NCBI GenBank assembly: GCA_950295325.1
Contig: OX485803.1
Span: 55,381,554-55,445,553 of the forward strand
Origin: Polytrichum commune
Taxonomy: Eukaryota; Streptophyta; Polytrichopsida; Polytrichales; Polytrichaceae
Length of the DNA: 64,000 nucleotides
Reading direction: 5' to 3'
Shown here: piece after piece, positions 46,425 to 63,100 of the stretch
How the letters are laid out: each line of letters begins with the position of its first letter
Numbering within the stretch: position 1 is the stretch's first letter
Made by a program: the position numbers and the translations under genes
Notes under the pieces: model-generated
What the model was told of the DNA's origin: nothing
The model's input: only the letters and a program-made list of their open reading frames with translations
Databases searched by the model: none

Positions 46425-46606
46425 ATGAACGGGGAGAACCGACCTCTAGTTACAGATGAATCTGTCGAGTTTGAGAAATGACCGGTTCGAATTCAAGACT
46501 TCAGAAAAACTACCGATCCATGTAGAGAAATCTATAAAATATTCCTCAAATCAATAAAGAAACCCCGATCTCGACCGATTATGCTCAAAAATCTCCCCGG
46601 ACACTG
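46425..46606. mobile_element. hAT-like MITE, copy H2
   Basis: Same orientation as H1: GGGGAGAACCGACCTCTAG at the left, ATCTCCCCGGACACTG at the right. CTCTGTG directly repeats at both flanks (46418-46424, 46607-46613). Confidence 0.7.
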
Positions 46607-46897
46607 CTCTGTGTCCTGGAAATAAGCTTAATCCTAGTAGTTGTCTCATGATCTGCGTACTATGAAGCATAAGTTGGAACTCCGTGGTTTATGGACTTCG
46701 GCGTTGGCTTATTGGCCTTCTGTCTCAAAAACCAACCCAAAAACAAAAAAAACAAAAAAAAAAGCTTAAGTTGGAACCTATTCAGGGAGTGATGAATTCC
46801 TTTCTCACGATCTCACCTGGTGCTTTCTAAATCTCACCATATGCTTCGGGGCTCATTGACGGAATGGATGGATAGAATCCCGAGATCCTAGGTGAGA

Positions 46898-46936
46898 CAG
46901 GGTGGTTCTCATCCGTTGACGCCAACGAAACCCTAA
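46898..46936 (+). promoter_or_regulatory. Shared promoter block with telo-box, CK2 alpha copy 1
   Basis: CAGGGTGGTTCTCATCC followed closely by CGAAACCCTAA (telo-box AAACCCTAA at 46928). The same two words in the same order and spacing stand upstream of copy 2, although the DNA between them and the start codons has diverged. Confidence 0.5.
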
Positions 46937-46991
46937 GTACCCCTTCTCCGCTCACGTCGTCGACGACGTTTCCCCTCCCTGATAATTTTTA

Positions 46992-47009
46992 CCCCCCCCC
47001 CCCCCCCCC
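46992..47009 (+). repeat. Run of 18 C in the CK2 alpha copy 1 leader region
   Basis: An uninterrupted 18-base C tract (G on the opposite strand) about 310 bases before the start codon. It is absent at the matching place in copy 2. Length may be unreliable in an assembly. Confidence 0.85.
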
Positions 47010-47320
47010 TTTCTATCGCTTTCTACACTTTCCTCTTCGTCCGGCCCATCTCTGTTTCCTCCTTGGTCGGCAGCGTGGTGCTGTCGCAGGGATCGATTTT
47101 GGACGAGGTTGGGGGGATTCCAGGTGCGAAACTATGGAGGTGTGAACGCCGCCGTAAATGTTTTGGGAGTGAATTAGGTGGAGTATGGCGGTGTTGTGAT
47201 TAAAGGTTGATGCCTTCTTGTTCACTATGATGCAGCAAGGTTTGTGATCCGCGGAGAGAAGAAGAGGAGGAGGGATCGCGGCCATACATACGTAACACCT
47301 ATGGGAGGAGAGGCAGATGA

Positions 47321-51486
<4,166 letters not shown>

Positions 51487-54378
51487 TCTGAAAATTTCCA
51501 AGTATGTTTGTACATGTTACTATTTCTTAGAGTAGCTACAGAGAGTCGTCATCTGACACAGGTGTGATGAAGCGTTGGGAGAATTTATGGCTGCTGAAGA
51601 CTTGTCCTTCAACTTCCTCAAGATTGATAATAAATCAATTACTTATGTTTCAGGGCCATTCCGTAGTACTGGCATCACAACAGCAACAATTTAGGGAATG
51701 TTTACTAGTTTTGCATTAGGTTCTGGATCCATATCATCAATTGGTCAAATGACACAATATTTGGTACGCCCGTAGAATGATGTTAATTTATTGTAGGTGA
51801 ACTCCTACTCACATTGTTTGTTTGAAGCAGTTAAATTGGAGTTGACCTACAGTCTCATAGAAGATTCAAATTGGGGATTGTAGATAGGATTGAAGGTTTC
51901 AGTGGATCTGCTGGTCTCACATTGTTCTTCAGTGACTTGCTTATGTTAACAAGTATTAAACCACTGGTATTACAATGTAATCTACCACCATTATAACGTT
52001 CTGGATTGGTATACTTCAAATCTCTTGTTGGTAATGGTGTGCAATCCCTAGAAGTTTCTTGATTTCTCCATGTGACTCTTTAAATTCCTGTGATGTGTTG
52101 CAGGTGGGCCTTTTGTAATTAGCTTTTACCTTGCTTCACAGTACTGGCAATTGCTAGAACGGCTTTTTATATGACTCGTTCATAGTGGGTTGAGATAGGT
52201 GAATGTGTGTTGATCAAACATCAGGCTATACAGGAGGATCATAAGGATGTCTTCTCTGAAGAAATGTTGTGGAAGTACTATCCTGGGTTCTTGAGAGATG
52301 CTGTGCAGAGATGAAGTTAATGTGGCTCCTATAGGTTGCTTTTCCTAGCTTGCCCCCCACAGTCCTCAGGTTGACATGCAATGCAACAGCATCATGTTGC
52401 CAACCATCCCACCTTGCGGAAGCTGGAGGCAAGACAAAGAGGAGTCTCACCCTTACATGCAACTCATTCCTTGTAACCTAGCGAGATCTCTGCAGGAATC
52501 CCAGCTCAAGTTTTGCTGGGATTCTTGCAACTCTCCTTGTTAAGTAATTCTTTTTACTATTGACTTAATGGCCTTTGAATGAAGCTCTCTTTATTTTCAT
52601 TTTCTAATGCAACATGCAGAGAGTTGTTAACTATGCAAATTTTCTTAACTATCTGTGAACTCTATGGCATTGCACATACCTATACATTTCAGTGCATGTA
52701 GTTGTGAATTCATGGGCCTCATAGATATGATGATTGTTAATGTCTGTAAACTTTCTTCCAGCAATCACTGTTTTATAAGTACAGCTTTTACTTCAATAAA
52801 TGTGTCCATAACATGAATTATGCAGTGTCCACATTTTTATGTTATGGATGTCCTTCACATCAGTTTCCTCGTACCCAAGTTGTTGGTTTAGAACTGTTGA
52901 CTAATGCCACCGATGACCTAAAGTCGGAGATGGCTAATGGCCTTTGTCATGTACCTCTGAAGTGCTCAACCATTAAATGTACATTTCAAATGTCTAGAGG
53001 TCTCAAAGTGTCACACCCACTAATTGCAAATGTGATTCCATTTGTCAACATAAGTAACTTCGTTAAGAGGGAAAAAAGAATCTACATTGTGATATTTAGA
53101 GTATTGTTAGATGATAGTCTTGTGTTTTAGTATAATATTCTACATGTTGTTTTTAGTTCATTTGACAATAGAATTGATTTCAAAGACCCCAAATTTGTCT
53201 AGTCTGAGTCAATTGAAATGAATTGGTCACAAACCTATAGGATGTCAACTTTTTATGGTGGTTGGATAAGAGGTACGCTCATATGAGATGATTCCCTCTC
53301 ACCGTACATAGATGACATCCACATGCCTAGGGCAGGTTTACATTAAGGTAATGGACCAAGAAAATGAGTCCAAATGGACTTTGCTTTCAAACACAAGATT
53401 GACCCTGACCTCATAGATTGGTTTCAAAATAAGGGTATTTTCTAGGTGGGGACCATCAATACTTGGCAGGATAGTGATGTCACATTAGTGCCACTTGAAT
53501 CATTTCATCAAACCTTGGACCTAGACCCAAATGTAAACTCCTTGGGCCCGAAATTTTGCTCTAGGCCAATAGGATCACTTGGTTTTGGAGTTTCTTTGGT
53601 TATGAAACCTGTTGTAATTTTGCCCTTAATCCTACTTTCCACACTAATAAACATTGACCAAGCCGACAATGGCAAGCATGAATGAAGAACATCTTCATCC
53701 ATAAGTCAGTGTCACCTTTTATCAACATCTTCTATCCAACACCCATGTGGAAGACATCACGGGGTCTATCTCATTGGGAAACCCATGACAACCCAACAAC
53801 ATCAAAAATTGCATTTCATGATCTCAAGAAGGCATTTCTTGCTAAAGAGTGGAGCTCTTTCCATCTTTTGGGGAACAAATTAGCTTACTCCACCTCAAGG
53901 ATTCTCTGGAATACGTAAGTGGATTGTGCTTGAAGCAACCATTGACATTACCACGACGCAAGATCATTGTTGCATACCACACCTCAAATCATAGACTTGC
54001 TATCAAAATTGAATCGTGGTTGACTATCCTTATCTGTAGAGATAAATCCATTGGCAACCTAAAGTCAAAGGTGGCTTATGCCCTTTGTGATGAACTCCAA
54101 AGTGCTCAATCGTTAAGGTTTCAACCACCATTTTGGGGCATGCTCTATACATGTACATTTCAATTTTTAAATTTCAAGACTAGGGTTGAAAATGAACTTG
54201 TTCTTCACATTTGTAGTGATTATGGTGGAATAGGTGGAGATATAAAGATTTAAAAAAAAAGGAGAGATAAAGTGAATTGGAGATAAATTGCTAGCTTGCA
54301 TGTAGATTGGGTTTCATTTGTTTCACTTGGACCAATACATAATCTTCTTATAGTTGCAATTGCAAGTAAAGTAGACAT
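51487..54378. other. CK2 alpha copy 1 3' flank and intergenic DNA
   Basis: No convincing gene. 53197-53305 and 53390-53555 match segments at 23.07-23.19 and 22.83-22.97 kb, indicating a dispersed repeat. Remaining frames show no domain. Confidence 0.4.
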
Positions 54379-54391
54379 GGGGGGGGGGGGG
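54379..54391 (+). repeat. Run of 13 G
   Basis: Mononucleotide tract preceded by ATAGTAGACAT-like sequence; no associated feature. Confidence 0.85.
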
Positions 54392-55367
54392 TGAGCATGT
54401 GACATCATTGTCAAAGTGGGAATCGTTGGGTATTCACTTGAACCAGTGCATAATGTTTTTCGAGCATGGATAAGAACCAAAGTGGAGTTATAGAAGTATT
54501 TGAGAGGAATGACATAAATGGCCATAAATAACATTGCAACTACACTATTATTGGGAAGCCCTTGATTTGAATGTCAAGGCTTCTTATAATATAAAGACTT
54601 GCATCTTCATCTCGGCCAATCATAGAGCATAATCCTCGATTTCCTTGAAAGCTTGTTAGTAATGTCATGGTTGCCAAGCTTTAAGTTTTTCTCTTGACCC
54701 AATTAAATCCTAGCAATACCAACTTCCACATTCCATATCTTGTGGTTTAGGATCTTTTACAATCGTTCATTTGATATTGTTCTCATACTCGTTTAAAGCC
54801 CCTTGTCCCTACATTGTGTTGTATATTGGGACAAATTTCAATTTTGAGATTCTAGATATTGGAATAAGTTTGAGGGTCGAAGCTCTCTATGAAGTAGCTT
54901 CTTCTCCCTCTTAATTTCAACATAGATCGGTTGTGGACAAAATTGAAGGTGTGTAGGGATTTGAGAGAGAGAGAGAGTAAATCCAAGCATGGATGGCAAA
55001 TACCCAAGGTTTGCAAGGCAATAAATATTACCCATCTTCGAATCATACTCGAGAGGCTAGATTACTTAAAAGATTTTTATTTGCAGTCAAATGTTTCTAA
55101 AAAATATTTGATGAACAACAATGATGATGTTGCTAGTTCCAATTGTATGAATGTAGTTTAAAATTTACCTTGTACAACTTTCTTATGTACGTTCACTCAA
55201 AAGCAAGGGTTTCAAATAAATCACATTTAATAATACATCTTTGATTTGACTTGGAATCCTATGCTTTTAAATGGTTACTCTAAATTCTTTCATTTGAGTT
55301 CATATTGAATAATATCACAAAACAATATGAGCATGATTCTTCAAAGTGAACATGTGGGGGACAATAA

Positions 55368-55370
<3 letters not shown>

Positions 55371-55410
<40 letters not shown>

Positions 55411-55420
55411 CCCCCCCCGG
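55371..55420 (+). repeat. (CT)n microsatellite ending in a C run
   Basis: About 35 bases of uninterrupted CT dinucleotides followed by CTCC and a run of C. A shorter GA run lies at 54966-54977. GAGA tracts can bind BPC proteins in plants, but no gene is near enough to assign a role. Confidence 0.85.
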
Positions 55421-56942
55421 TACATGTCAATATTCAAATATATCAAAATTTGAATTTATTGCATATTTGAATATACAAATCATAAATTATGAATGTTTAT
55501 GCCAATATCTTTTGTTTTTTGTTTCCTCTACCTAAATCATATATCATTGTCAGTGGTTGGGTGGAGCATCATGGAACGGTTATTACTATTTTGTGATTAT
55601 ATGCAAGTATTGGTGGCACACATACAATGGCACTTCATGCACAAGAGGCTTGTGTGTGGTGAATTGTCAATGGTCAATATGTTCACATCCTCACCACCAC
55701 TTCCATAAGCTCCCAAAAAATATGATCCCCATTGTTCAATTATGAGGACGGAGGGAGGGTGGTTTCCTTGGTTTCTTTATGTTTAGTTGATTGCAATTGG
55801 GTTGCCAATCATGTGCAAGCTTGAACTCAATTGGAAGAGGAATTAACATTGGTCAAAGGTGAAAGTTGAGGAAAGATCTCTTAGCTCCCTTTTGATTTTT
55901 CTTGTCAATTGGAGTAAGATGTTGATGATGTGGCACTTCCCAAATCTTCTATTTTGTAAATACATTTGGAGCCACCTAAGCTAATTTTTCAAATGATATG
56001 TATGCACTTAGCCATTCGTCACATATTTAACTTATATAATATTTATAGTGTTTTCATCTAAGAGGTCACTATTGAATGATTGTCCACTAACATACACATG
56101 GATTGCATGATGATAACATTGACCCACTTTGTGAGAATCGTAATGAAAGAAAGGTGCCATATAGTAGTGCACAAATGACTACATTATAGTCAAACATAAA
56201 CAAGGAAAATGAACCTTCTCTTCAACCTCTCTTCATGTGTTGTGATTCTCTCCTCTCACTCTCTCTCTTCCTTCTTACTTCAAGCTTCCCTTAGGTCTTT
56301 TCCAGCCATCATACACATTCCGTTTAAGTAACCTCCGATGAGTTCAAAGATTATGATTATGTTTCATGAACAAAGTAGAGGCATGCAAAAAATGATGACA
56401 GGAACAAATAAAAAAAAAAAATACAAACACATCATGCATGACTTAGGTACAATGTACCCACAAAAATGGGATGTGGGATGATGATCAAATGCCAAAGTCA
56501 CCATGAGGATAGGATTGGTTCTTCTTCATTGATTGTCGAGAGGTTACCATCGATAATGTTGACAATGCATGCTCTAAAAGTGTTGCGAACACCACCAAAT
56601 GTTGTGCACACGATGGGCCTTGTGGTTCACGTAGGCCATTTTGATGCTATGCAAAGTACACTTCATTGGGAAGTGTCGCCTCTACAACAAGATGCACCTA
56701 TAGTCAAGTAGTTTATGCTTTGATGGCACTCAAAGTACCCAAATGGTGCTACACGAGGGTCCATGATACACACCAATGGTGACACAATCCACGGTGAAAG
56801 TCCTTTGCCTAGGGGGGCTAGAGCAACATGTGCACATATTGTGACCAATAACTTCATTAATGCCCCCCCCCCTTCCCATTCTTTGAGAGGTCGTTGTTAG
56901 TTGGTATCATAGTTCGGCAAAAGGGGTGACATGCATCTTTGT
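55421..56942. other. AT-rich intergenic DNA, no gene
   Basis: Short frames only, no recognised motif. A poly-A run lies near 56409 and a C run at about 56863-56872. Confidence 0.4.
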
Positions 56943-57681
56943 TGGCTCTGGCTGCATGATAGAGACTATGCATCAACTTCTGTGTTTCGAGAGCAAATTT
57001 CTTAATCACTTTGCGTTCACACTTGGACATTACTTGTTCCTATTATTTTTGGTTTCATTTATTTAATGTGGATGGTGAAAGCTTGCATACTTTGGATAAC
57101 TAACCAACTAATTCAACTATGAGTTAACTACACAAAATATGATATTTAGTGTCTAATACACTAAATACAAATGATACACTAAATATCAATAACCCTATGA
57201 AAGTAAGTAACATTAAATGTAAACTCAAACACTAAATATCAACTATGGTAATATGTGGAAGTTACATGTTTGAATCTAGTGTTAGTAAGGATATGAAAAA
57301 AATATATAATAAAGGAGGTGGCAGTAGGGAAGATAGTGGCACATTTATGTCTAACATCAATTGTCAAAGAATTGAAAATTAGCGTTGAGCATGGTAGTAG
57401 TCAAACACTAAAAATCATATTTTGTGTAGTTGCTTTTCGTAGTTATAGTTGTTCGCGATTTGACTGCCAAAAAATGTAGTTAAATATAGTTGTTCGAAAA
57501 CCTAGTTCATCATATTTATATGTATTTAGTTAACTACAAATTTTCCCTAAAATGTATTGAAGGAAAATATAATTGACTATAGTTGGTTATAGGTACACTA
57601 AATAGCCAAGGACTGGCATTAGCAAAGTGTACAACTATAATTATATTCTTTCACAAGAAAGGACATAGCCTTGCGGTTCTA
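56943..57681. mobile_element. GGCTCTGTC-ended element, copy I3 (inverted, interrupted)
   Basis: The left tip GGCTCTGGCTGCATGATAGA and right tip GGACATAGCCTTGCGGTTCT are the reverse of copies at 20967 and 58230. The middle word CCCTAAAATGTATT matches the reverse of ATACATTTTAGGG in copy I2. A TA-type foldback MITE (57131-57426) splits it. Confidence 0.7.
57131..57426. mobile_element. Foldback MITE, TA type, copy F5, nested in I3
   Basis: Starts CACAAAATATGATATTTAG and ends AATCATATTTTGTG. The uninterrupted sequence in copy I2 (reverse of CAACTAGTTAAC) has one TA where I3 has TA on each side, so a TA target duplication is directly visible. Shorter than F1 and internally divergent. Confidence 0.75.
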
Positions 57682-57850
57682 CCATTTTCTTGTGTGGTTA
57701 TGACAAATGGAAAGCAACCCACTCGTTTTAGAAAATGCACAAAGATAGAGATACAATTGCCATAATATAGTATGATATAAACCAATCAACGACAACATAT
57801 GCAAAATGGGTCTTGTTGTTTTCCAATGGGTTGATAGGATAACGATTCAC

Positions 57851-57905
57851 ACACATGCACACATGCACACATGCACACAAATAAATAAATGAAATAAATA
57901 AATTT
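57851..57905 (+). repeat. CACATG and AAAT short tandem repeats
   Basis: ACACATGC-type words repeated about four times, followed by AAATAAATAAATG repeats. Plain microsatellite sequence. Confidence 0.7.
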
Positions 57906-58229
57906 GTGTGTGTATAGCTTGGAGAAGTTGACACATATATCCACGAAGTACAAGGTTACGTATGGAGGTGGTGTTGTTGTCTATAGTATGAGCTCTGTGT
58001 AGTGTTATCATAGCCTTAGTGCTTTATTGTCCCTCACATGATTATTAAAGCGGAGTCGTGGGTAGTGGTTTTGAGAGATTCCCACAAAAGTAGGTCCTCC
58101 TTGCATTCATGTTGTAGGTAGCAAGACAATTGGCAAACCAAACATTAGGCCCATAGATGTAACCTCACACCAACACAAGATAGTGTCTAAGTTTGGGAGT
58201 TAATCTACACATTTATAACAAGCAAATAA

Positions 58230-58660
58230 TAGAACCGTGAGGCTCTGTCCTCTAATGAAAGACTACAATTGTAGTTGTACACTTTGCTCATGCCAATCCA
58301 TGGTTATTTACTATACCTATAATCAACTATAATTAATTAGATTTTTTTCAATACATTTTAGGGAACAACAAAAGTCAACTAGATATATATAACTATAATT
58401 ATCTAGATTTCAGAAAAAAAACTACATTTTTTGGCAGGTTAAATCACGAACAACTATAATTACTAAAGGCAACTAGTTAACTAATAGTTGTACTAGTTGG
58501 TTAGTTGCCTAAGGTATGCAAACTTTCATCATCCATGTTAAATCAGCTGGACCAAACATAACAGGGACAAGTAACGTCCTAGTGTGAACATAAAGTGGTT
58601 AGGAAATTTTCTCTTGAAACATAGAAGTGGATGCATAGTCTTTGTCCTACAGACAAAGCC
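58230..58660. mobile_element. GGCTCTGTC-ended element, copy I2 (uninterrupted)
   Basis: 431 bp, from TAGAACCGTGAGGCTCTGTC to GTCCTACAGACAAAGCC. Co-linear with I1 at both ends, with a somewhat longer middle. No coding capacity. Confidence 0.7.
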
Positions 58661-59655
58661 AATAAAAGGGTGCCAAAGGATCACCATCGTTCATTAGTAA
58701 TGTTTATATCACATCATAACATTATTCGACCTTAATACAATCATTCTTCCAGAATTAAGTGAACTTGTAAATACATATATTCAACCTTGGTTGAATTAGC
58801 CAACCCATCCCACACCTACAAATGGTGACGGGGATAGATATAGTTTAGATGGTGACAACCAACATGGTGTTTTTTAATAATTTATTCATATTATGTGGAT
58901 GGCCAACAATTGTTTGCACGCTAACCTCTGGGATGCGATCAAGTACATGGCCCCATTGAGCACGAATATACTTGAAGTACCAATCTAAGACCATGGGGTC
59001 CTACCCACCGTGGATGAATCAACCACCATATTGCGGTGGCAAGCTGAAAGGAACATACATGTGACATTTTGAAATGGCCCCTCCTTATTATATTCAAGGC
59101 TCAATCTACACCTCCGAATAACACACTTTTAAAGTCATTTGGATACCATTCCCTCATTGACAATATTGGTCCTAACAAACACACAATGAACCCCGACAAT
59201 GTTACGATGGCATGAAACTCAAGAATGTTATGACAATGTGGAAATTTCATGAACTCAATTATATCGAGCTTGTTATGAGTTTGCTATTTTTTTTGAAATT
59301 TTTTCCATCTGAAGAGCTCAATGTAATGCTTGTACTGTACACCGGCCAAAGCCCATTTCAAAATATTGTTTGTTTACAAAAGGAAACCTGAATTGGATTA
59401 TATTAGGGCCGCTTTATATTATAATATCTTCTTCCTGGGCCACATGGATAAGCTGAAGGTACCAGCACCTGGTACGTGTCATGCCAGCGAAGCACCCACA
59501 ATGTCCACGTAGGATGAGGATAAGTTAGAATGAAGAAACGTTGGCTATTCTGAGGAATGCTCTTAGTGTCGCAAGTGTGAACAGAGTCGTCTCCGCTAGA
59601 TTTTAAAACATGCTATTCCGAAGGGATGGATGATGATCCTACTTCCCAGGATAGC
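58661..59655. other. Intergenic DNA upstream of CK2 alpha copy 2
   Basis: No gene seen. TTAGGGCCGCTTTATATTA at about 59403 looks like one lone terminus of the TTA-flanked Harbinger-like MITEs with no matching right end. Confidence 0.4.
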
Positions 59656-59694
59656 CAGGGTGGTTCTCATCCATCCATGTGAACGAAACCCTAG
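59656..59694 (+). promoter_or_regulatory. Shared promoter block with telo-box, CK2 alpha copy 2
   Basis: CAGGGTGGTTCTCATCC and then GAACGAAACCCTAGG (telo-box at 59686), matching 46898-46936 upstream of copy 1. A (CTCG)n-like and CT-rich leader follows. Confidence 0.5.
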
Positions 59695-60064
59695 GCGAGG
59701 CTCGCTCGCTCGCTCCTCTCCCCCTCTCCGTGGCCTTGCGTTTCTCACCTTCCCCTCTCGCTTTGCTTTCTTCCTACACTTTTATCTTTTTGTACTGCAC
59801 CTTTGGCGCCATCGCACCGCGCTCATGAGAGCGGTGCTTCCTTTGCGCTGATTTTGGCACCAGGAGCAGCAAATTTGGTTGAGAAATGAGTACAGTGCAA
59901 ACCCTAGTTCGCTGATGTTAGCGGGGAGTGAATCCGGTGGAGTAATGCAACGGTTGCGTGTATGGTAGCGAGGGTTTCTCCTATGTTGCAGCAGGTTTGG
60001 GAGACGGGTAACGAAGTGGAGGAGGGATCGGGGCCATACTTGAGACCTATGGGAGGAGAGGCGG

Positions 60065-60178
60065 ATGAATGCTAACCCCGGTCTGGCATCGAGGACTGCA
60101 TTCGTTTTGTGTGAAGACACGGAACCTTCACAGCCTCCAGTCGGGCTGGCTGAGCTTGTGGTGGAATCATCGGGGTGA
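60065..60178 (+). promoter_or_regulatory. Overlapping upstream frame, CK2 alpha copy 2
   Basis: The same 37-codon frame as in copy 1, identical in protein despite three base changes, with the donor-like GGG/GTGAGA kept at 60175. The preceding 8-codon frame begins at 60049 and is also unchanged in protein (GCA to GCG). Confidence 0.45.
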
Positions 60179-63100
60179 GAGCGCGGGACAAAGGGAGGTG
60201 ACCAAGCAGCGGTCCTTTATCCTCCCCCCTGCCGCCAATCTGGCGCAGAAGATAGGAAAGTCGGTCCGGCGGCCAGGGGTTATGTCCAAGGCCCGGGTGT
60301 ACACCGATGTCAACGTGCAACGCCCTAAAGAGTATTGGGACTACGAAGCTCTCACCGTCCAATGGGGGTATGCCTTTCCAGTCTCTCTCTCTCAAATTAT
60401 CTTCCTCACTGCCCGTCCCCCCCTCGCTACTTTACCTTGAAGTCTCAGCGTTAGAAGGACATGCATGCACATTTTCTGATTGGCATTTGGAATATGGGAT
60501 GTCTTCAAATAAGACTTAGGATGAATGGCCGCCCCATGTCCTCTTGCGTCTGTCAGAATTTTTTTTGGATGGCCGGCCGGTCATGTGACTAGTGAAGGTG
60601 TAGCCTGTGTGTTCGGATGCTTTTCTCCTAATCTCAGACGGTTCTTCTCGTGAGGTTTAGGGTAGAAGCAAGAATTGTGCTATAGAAAGATGGTTGTGAC
60701 CAATTGAGAGTGTGGAGCTCGAATTGCAGTTTTTTACTTGGAATCACGTTGGCCAGAGCATTGGTGTCGTGAATTCTTAGCGCTGATTCAGTCCCCAGGC
60801 CTCTCTTGCACAATATGCTTTGTGGTCCGGTATTATCCTTCATTGAAAGCTTCTCTCGAGTACAAGGAGCTTTGAAGCTGGATGACCCGTACTGGTGGAT
60901 TTGAAAAATGTGGCGTTGAGATTTTGGGTTTTCTAAACTCAGAATCTGTATGGCGTTCTTAGCCTTTCAGTGTTGTTTGGCTTCCAGAATGGATAGTTTA
61001 GGTTTACGAGTAGCATTTAATTTAATTTTTTTGACGAATTCCTGCCCTGTGAAGAGTGTAGAGGCGACACCTACTGAAAACGAGTACTAGTCGGAGGTCA
61101 TAGAGTCCTGGCGATGAGGGGACCAGTTAGCTGCGATTCTGGTCAATGTACACCTTGCTCCCATATTTCCACTGTATGGAACAGTCATTGTCCAAGCCCT
61201 TAACCCTTTCAAGTGCAGCGTTGGAGCTTCTTGGAATCGTATGAGAGAAAATTTCCATTCCTTTCATACTGCTGGAGTGTACAAAATCCAGCATGGTGTG
61301 CTTTATTTAGGGTTACCTTGCATAAAGTCGTTTTTTACAAAACCCGAATTATCCAATTGTCCTCAATTATGATTTGTCAAATGATTATATATTCAGAAGC
61401 ACCTACAGATTCTGATTCAATGTTTTTGTGGTCCAGGGATCAAGATGACTACGAGGTGGTGCGAAAGGTGGGACGAGGTAAATACAGTGAAGTTTTTGAA
61501 GGTGTAAACGCAGTGAACAATGAGCGCTGCATCATCAAAATTCTAAAGCCCGTCAAGAAGAAAAAGGTATTGCCTAGTGCTTATGGGTTTTGATACTATC
61601 TTCACCATAGGTTACACAATGTTGAGAGAAAGCAGGTTAGGACATTAGACCATCTGGGCTTGTTGGGGGACTTCTCTATGAGGACTTCCTGATAGCAAAT
61701 TAGATGTTGGTGTGGATTTCTTGTGGTCTTACCTGTGTCCTGTTCATGTGGTTGTCATCTGCAACAGATCAAGAGAGAAATCAAAATCTTGCAAAATCTC
61801 TGCGGGGGGCCAAATATCGTAAAGCTTTTGGACATTGTACGGGATCAGCAATCAAAGACCCCTAGCCTAGTATTTGAGTATGTGAACAACACGGATTTTA
61901 AGGTGTTGTATCCTACGCTCACGGACTATGACATTCGGTACTACATTCACGAGCTACTCAAGGTGGGATATTCTGTCACAGAACATTAGTCTGTTTTTGT
62001 TGTAAGCAATTTGTGTTTGTGTTTGTCTTTGCAACTGGTCCCCCGTTTGTATTTGAATGTCCTTTTTGTGACGTAGGCTCTCCTTTACAGAGCTTGTACG
62101 CTGCATGCAAATTCGGAATGAGTGGTTCCATGTTGGTGGTTTGATTTCTGTAAAATGTTTAATCTCATAATGTGTCTGGTACTGAATTGAGAGCCCCGTT
62201 TACTCCATAGGATCTCTTTCAGAAGCACAAGAGAAGCGGATAGTGTAGATATTTACTGATGGATCTTACTTGGACTATTGTGGAGCAGGCTTTGGACTAC
62301 TGTCATTCGCAAGGTATCATGCATAGAGATGTGAAACCCCACAATGTGATGATTGACCATGAGCAAAGGAAGCTGAGGCTGATCGATTGGGGTCTGGCCG
62401 AATTTTACCACCCTGCCAAAGAGTATAATGTTCGTGTTGCCTCTAGGTCAGCACTTTGACCGTCTTCTGCCACTTTGATTTGTGCATACCTTGGAGATAG
62501 ATTGGAATAAGCTGCCAGTGTCCAGGAACAATGAATTCGCTACACTATTCTGGATGTCTGTCATGTCTTAACTTGGTTTCAAATTTCTGTCATTTCATTG
62601 AAATGTGATCATTTCTTTTTTTTAAAGAAAGAGCTGGTTTCAGAAAGAGGCAGGACTTGTTGCAAACAATATCCAATAATCTGATTCGGAAATGTGCAAT
62701 CAATTAAAGCTCCCTTAGCTAGTGGTGGAATAAATGTCTTTGTACACTGCAGAGTAGTAGCTGTATGCAGCAGCTTATATGACATGCATAGAGATACCTG
62801 TAGAGAGCAATATGTGTAGGGTGAAATATGGTATGCTTATCATCTCCAGTGTTGACACTGATCTGAAATGTGTGCGTTGCAGATATTTCAAGGGTCCAGA
62901 ATTATTGGTGGATCTCCAAGACTATGATTATTCTCTGGACATGTGGAGTCTGGGTTGCATGTTTGCTGGCATGGTAATAATCCTCATATCTACTGATTTG
63001 CAACTTGGACTTGGCATAGATTTGTTTTCTTTTGAGGATACCGACTCATTTGGTTCTTTTTGGTTGCAGATATTTCGCAAGGAGCCCTTTTTCTATGGAC

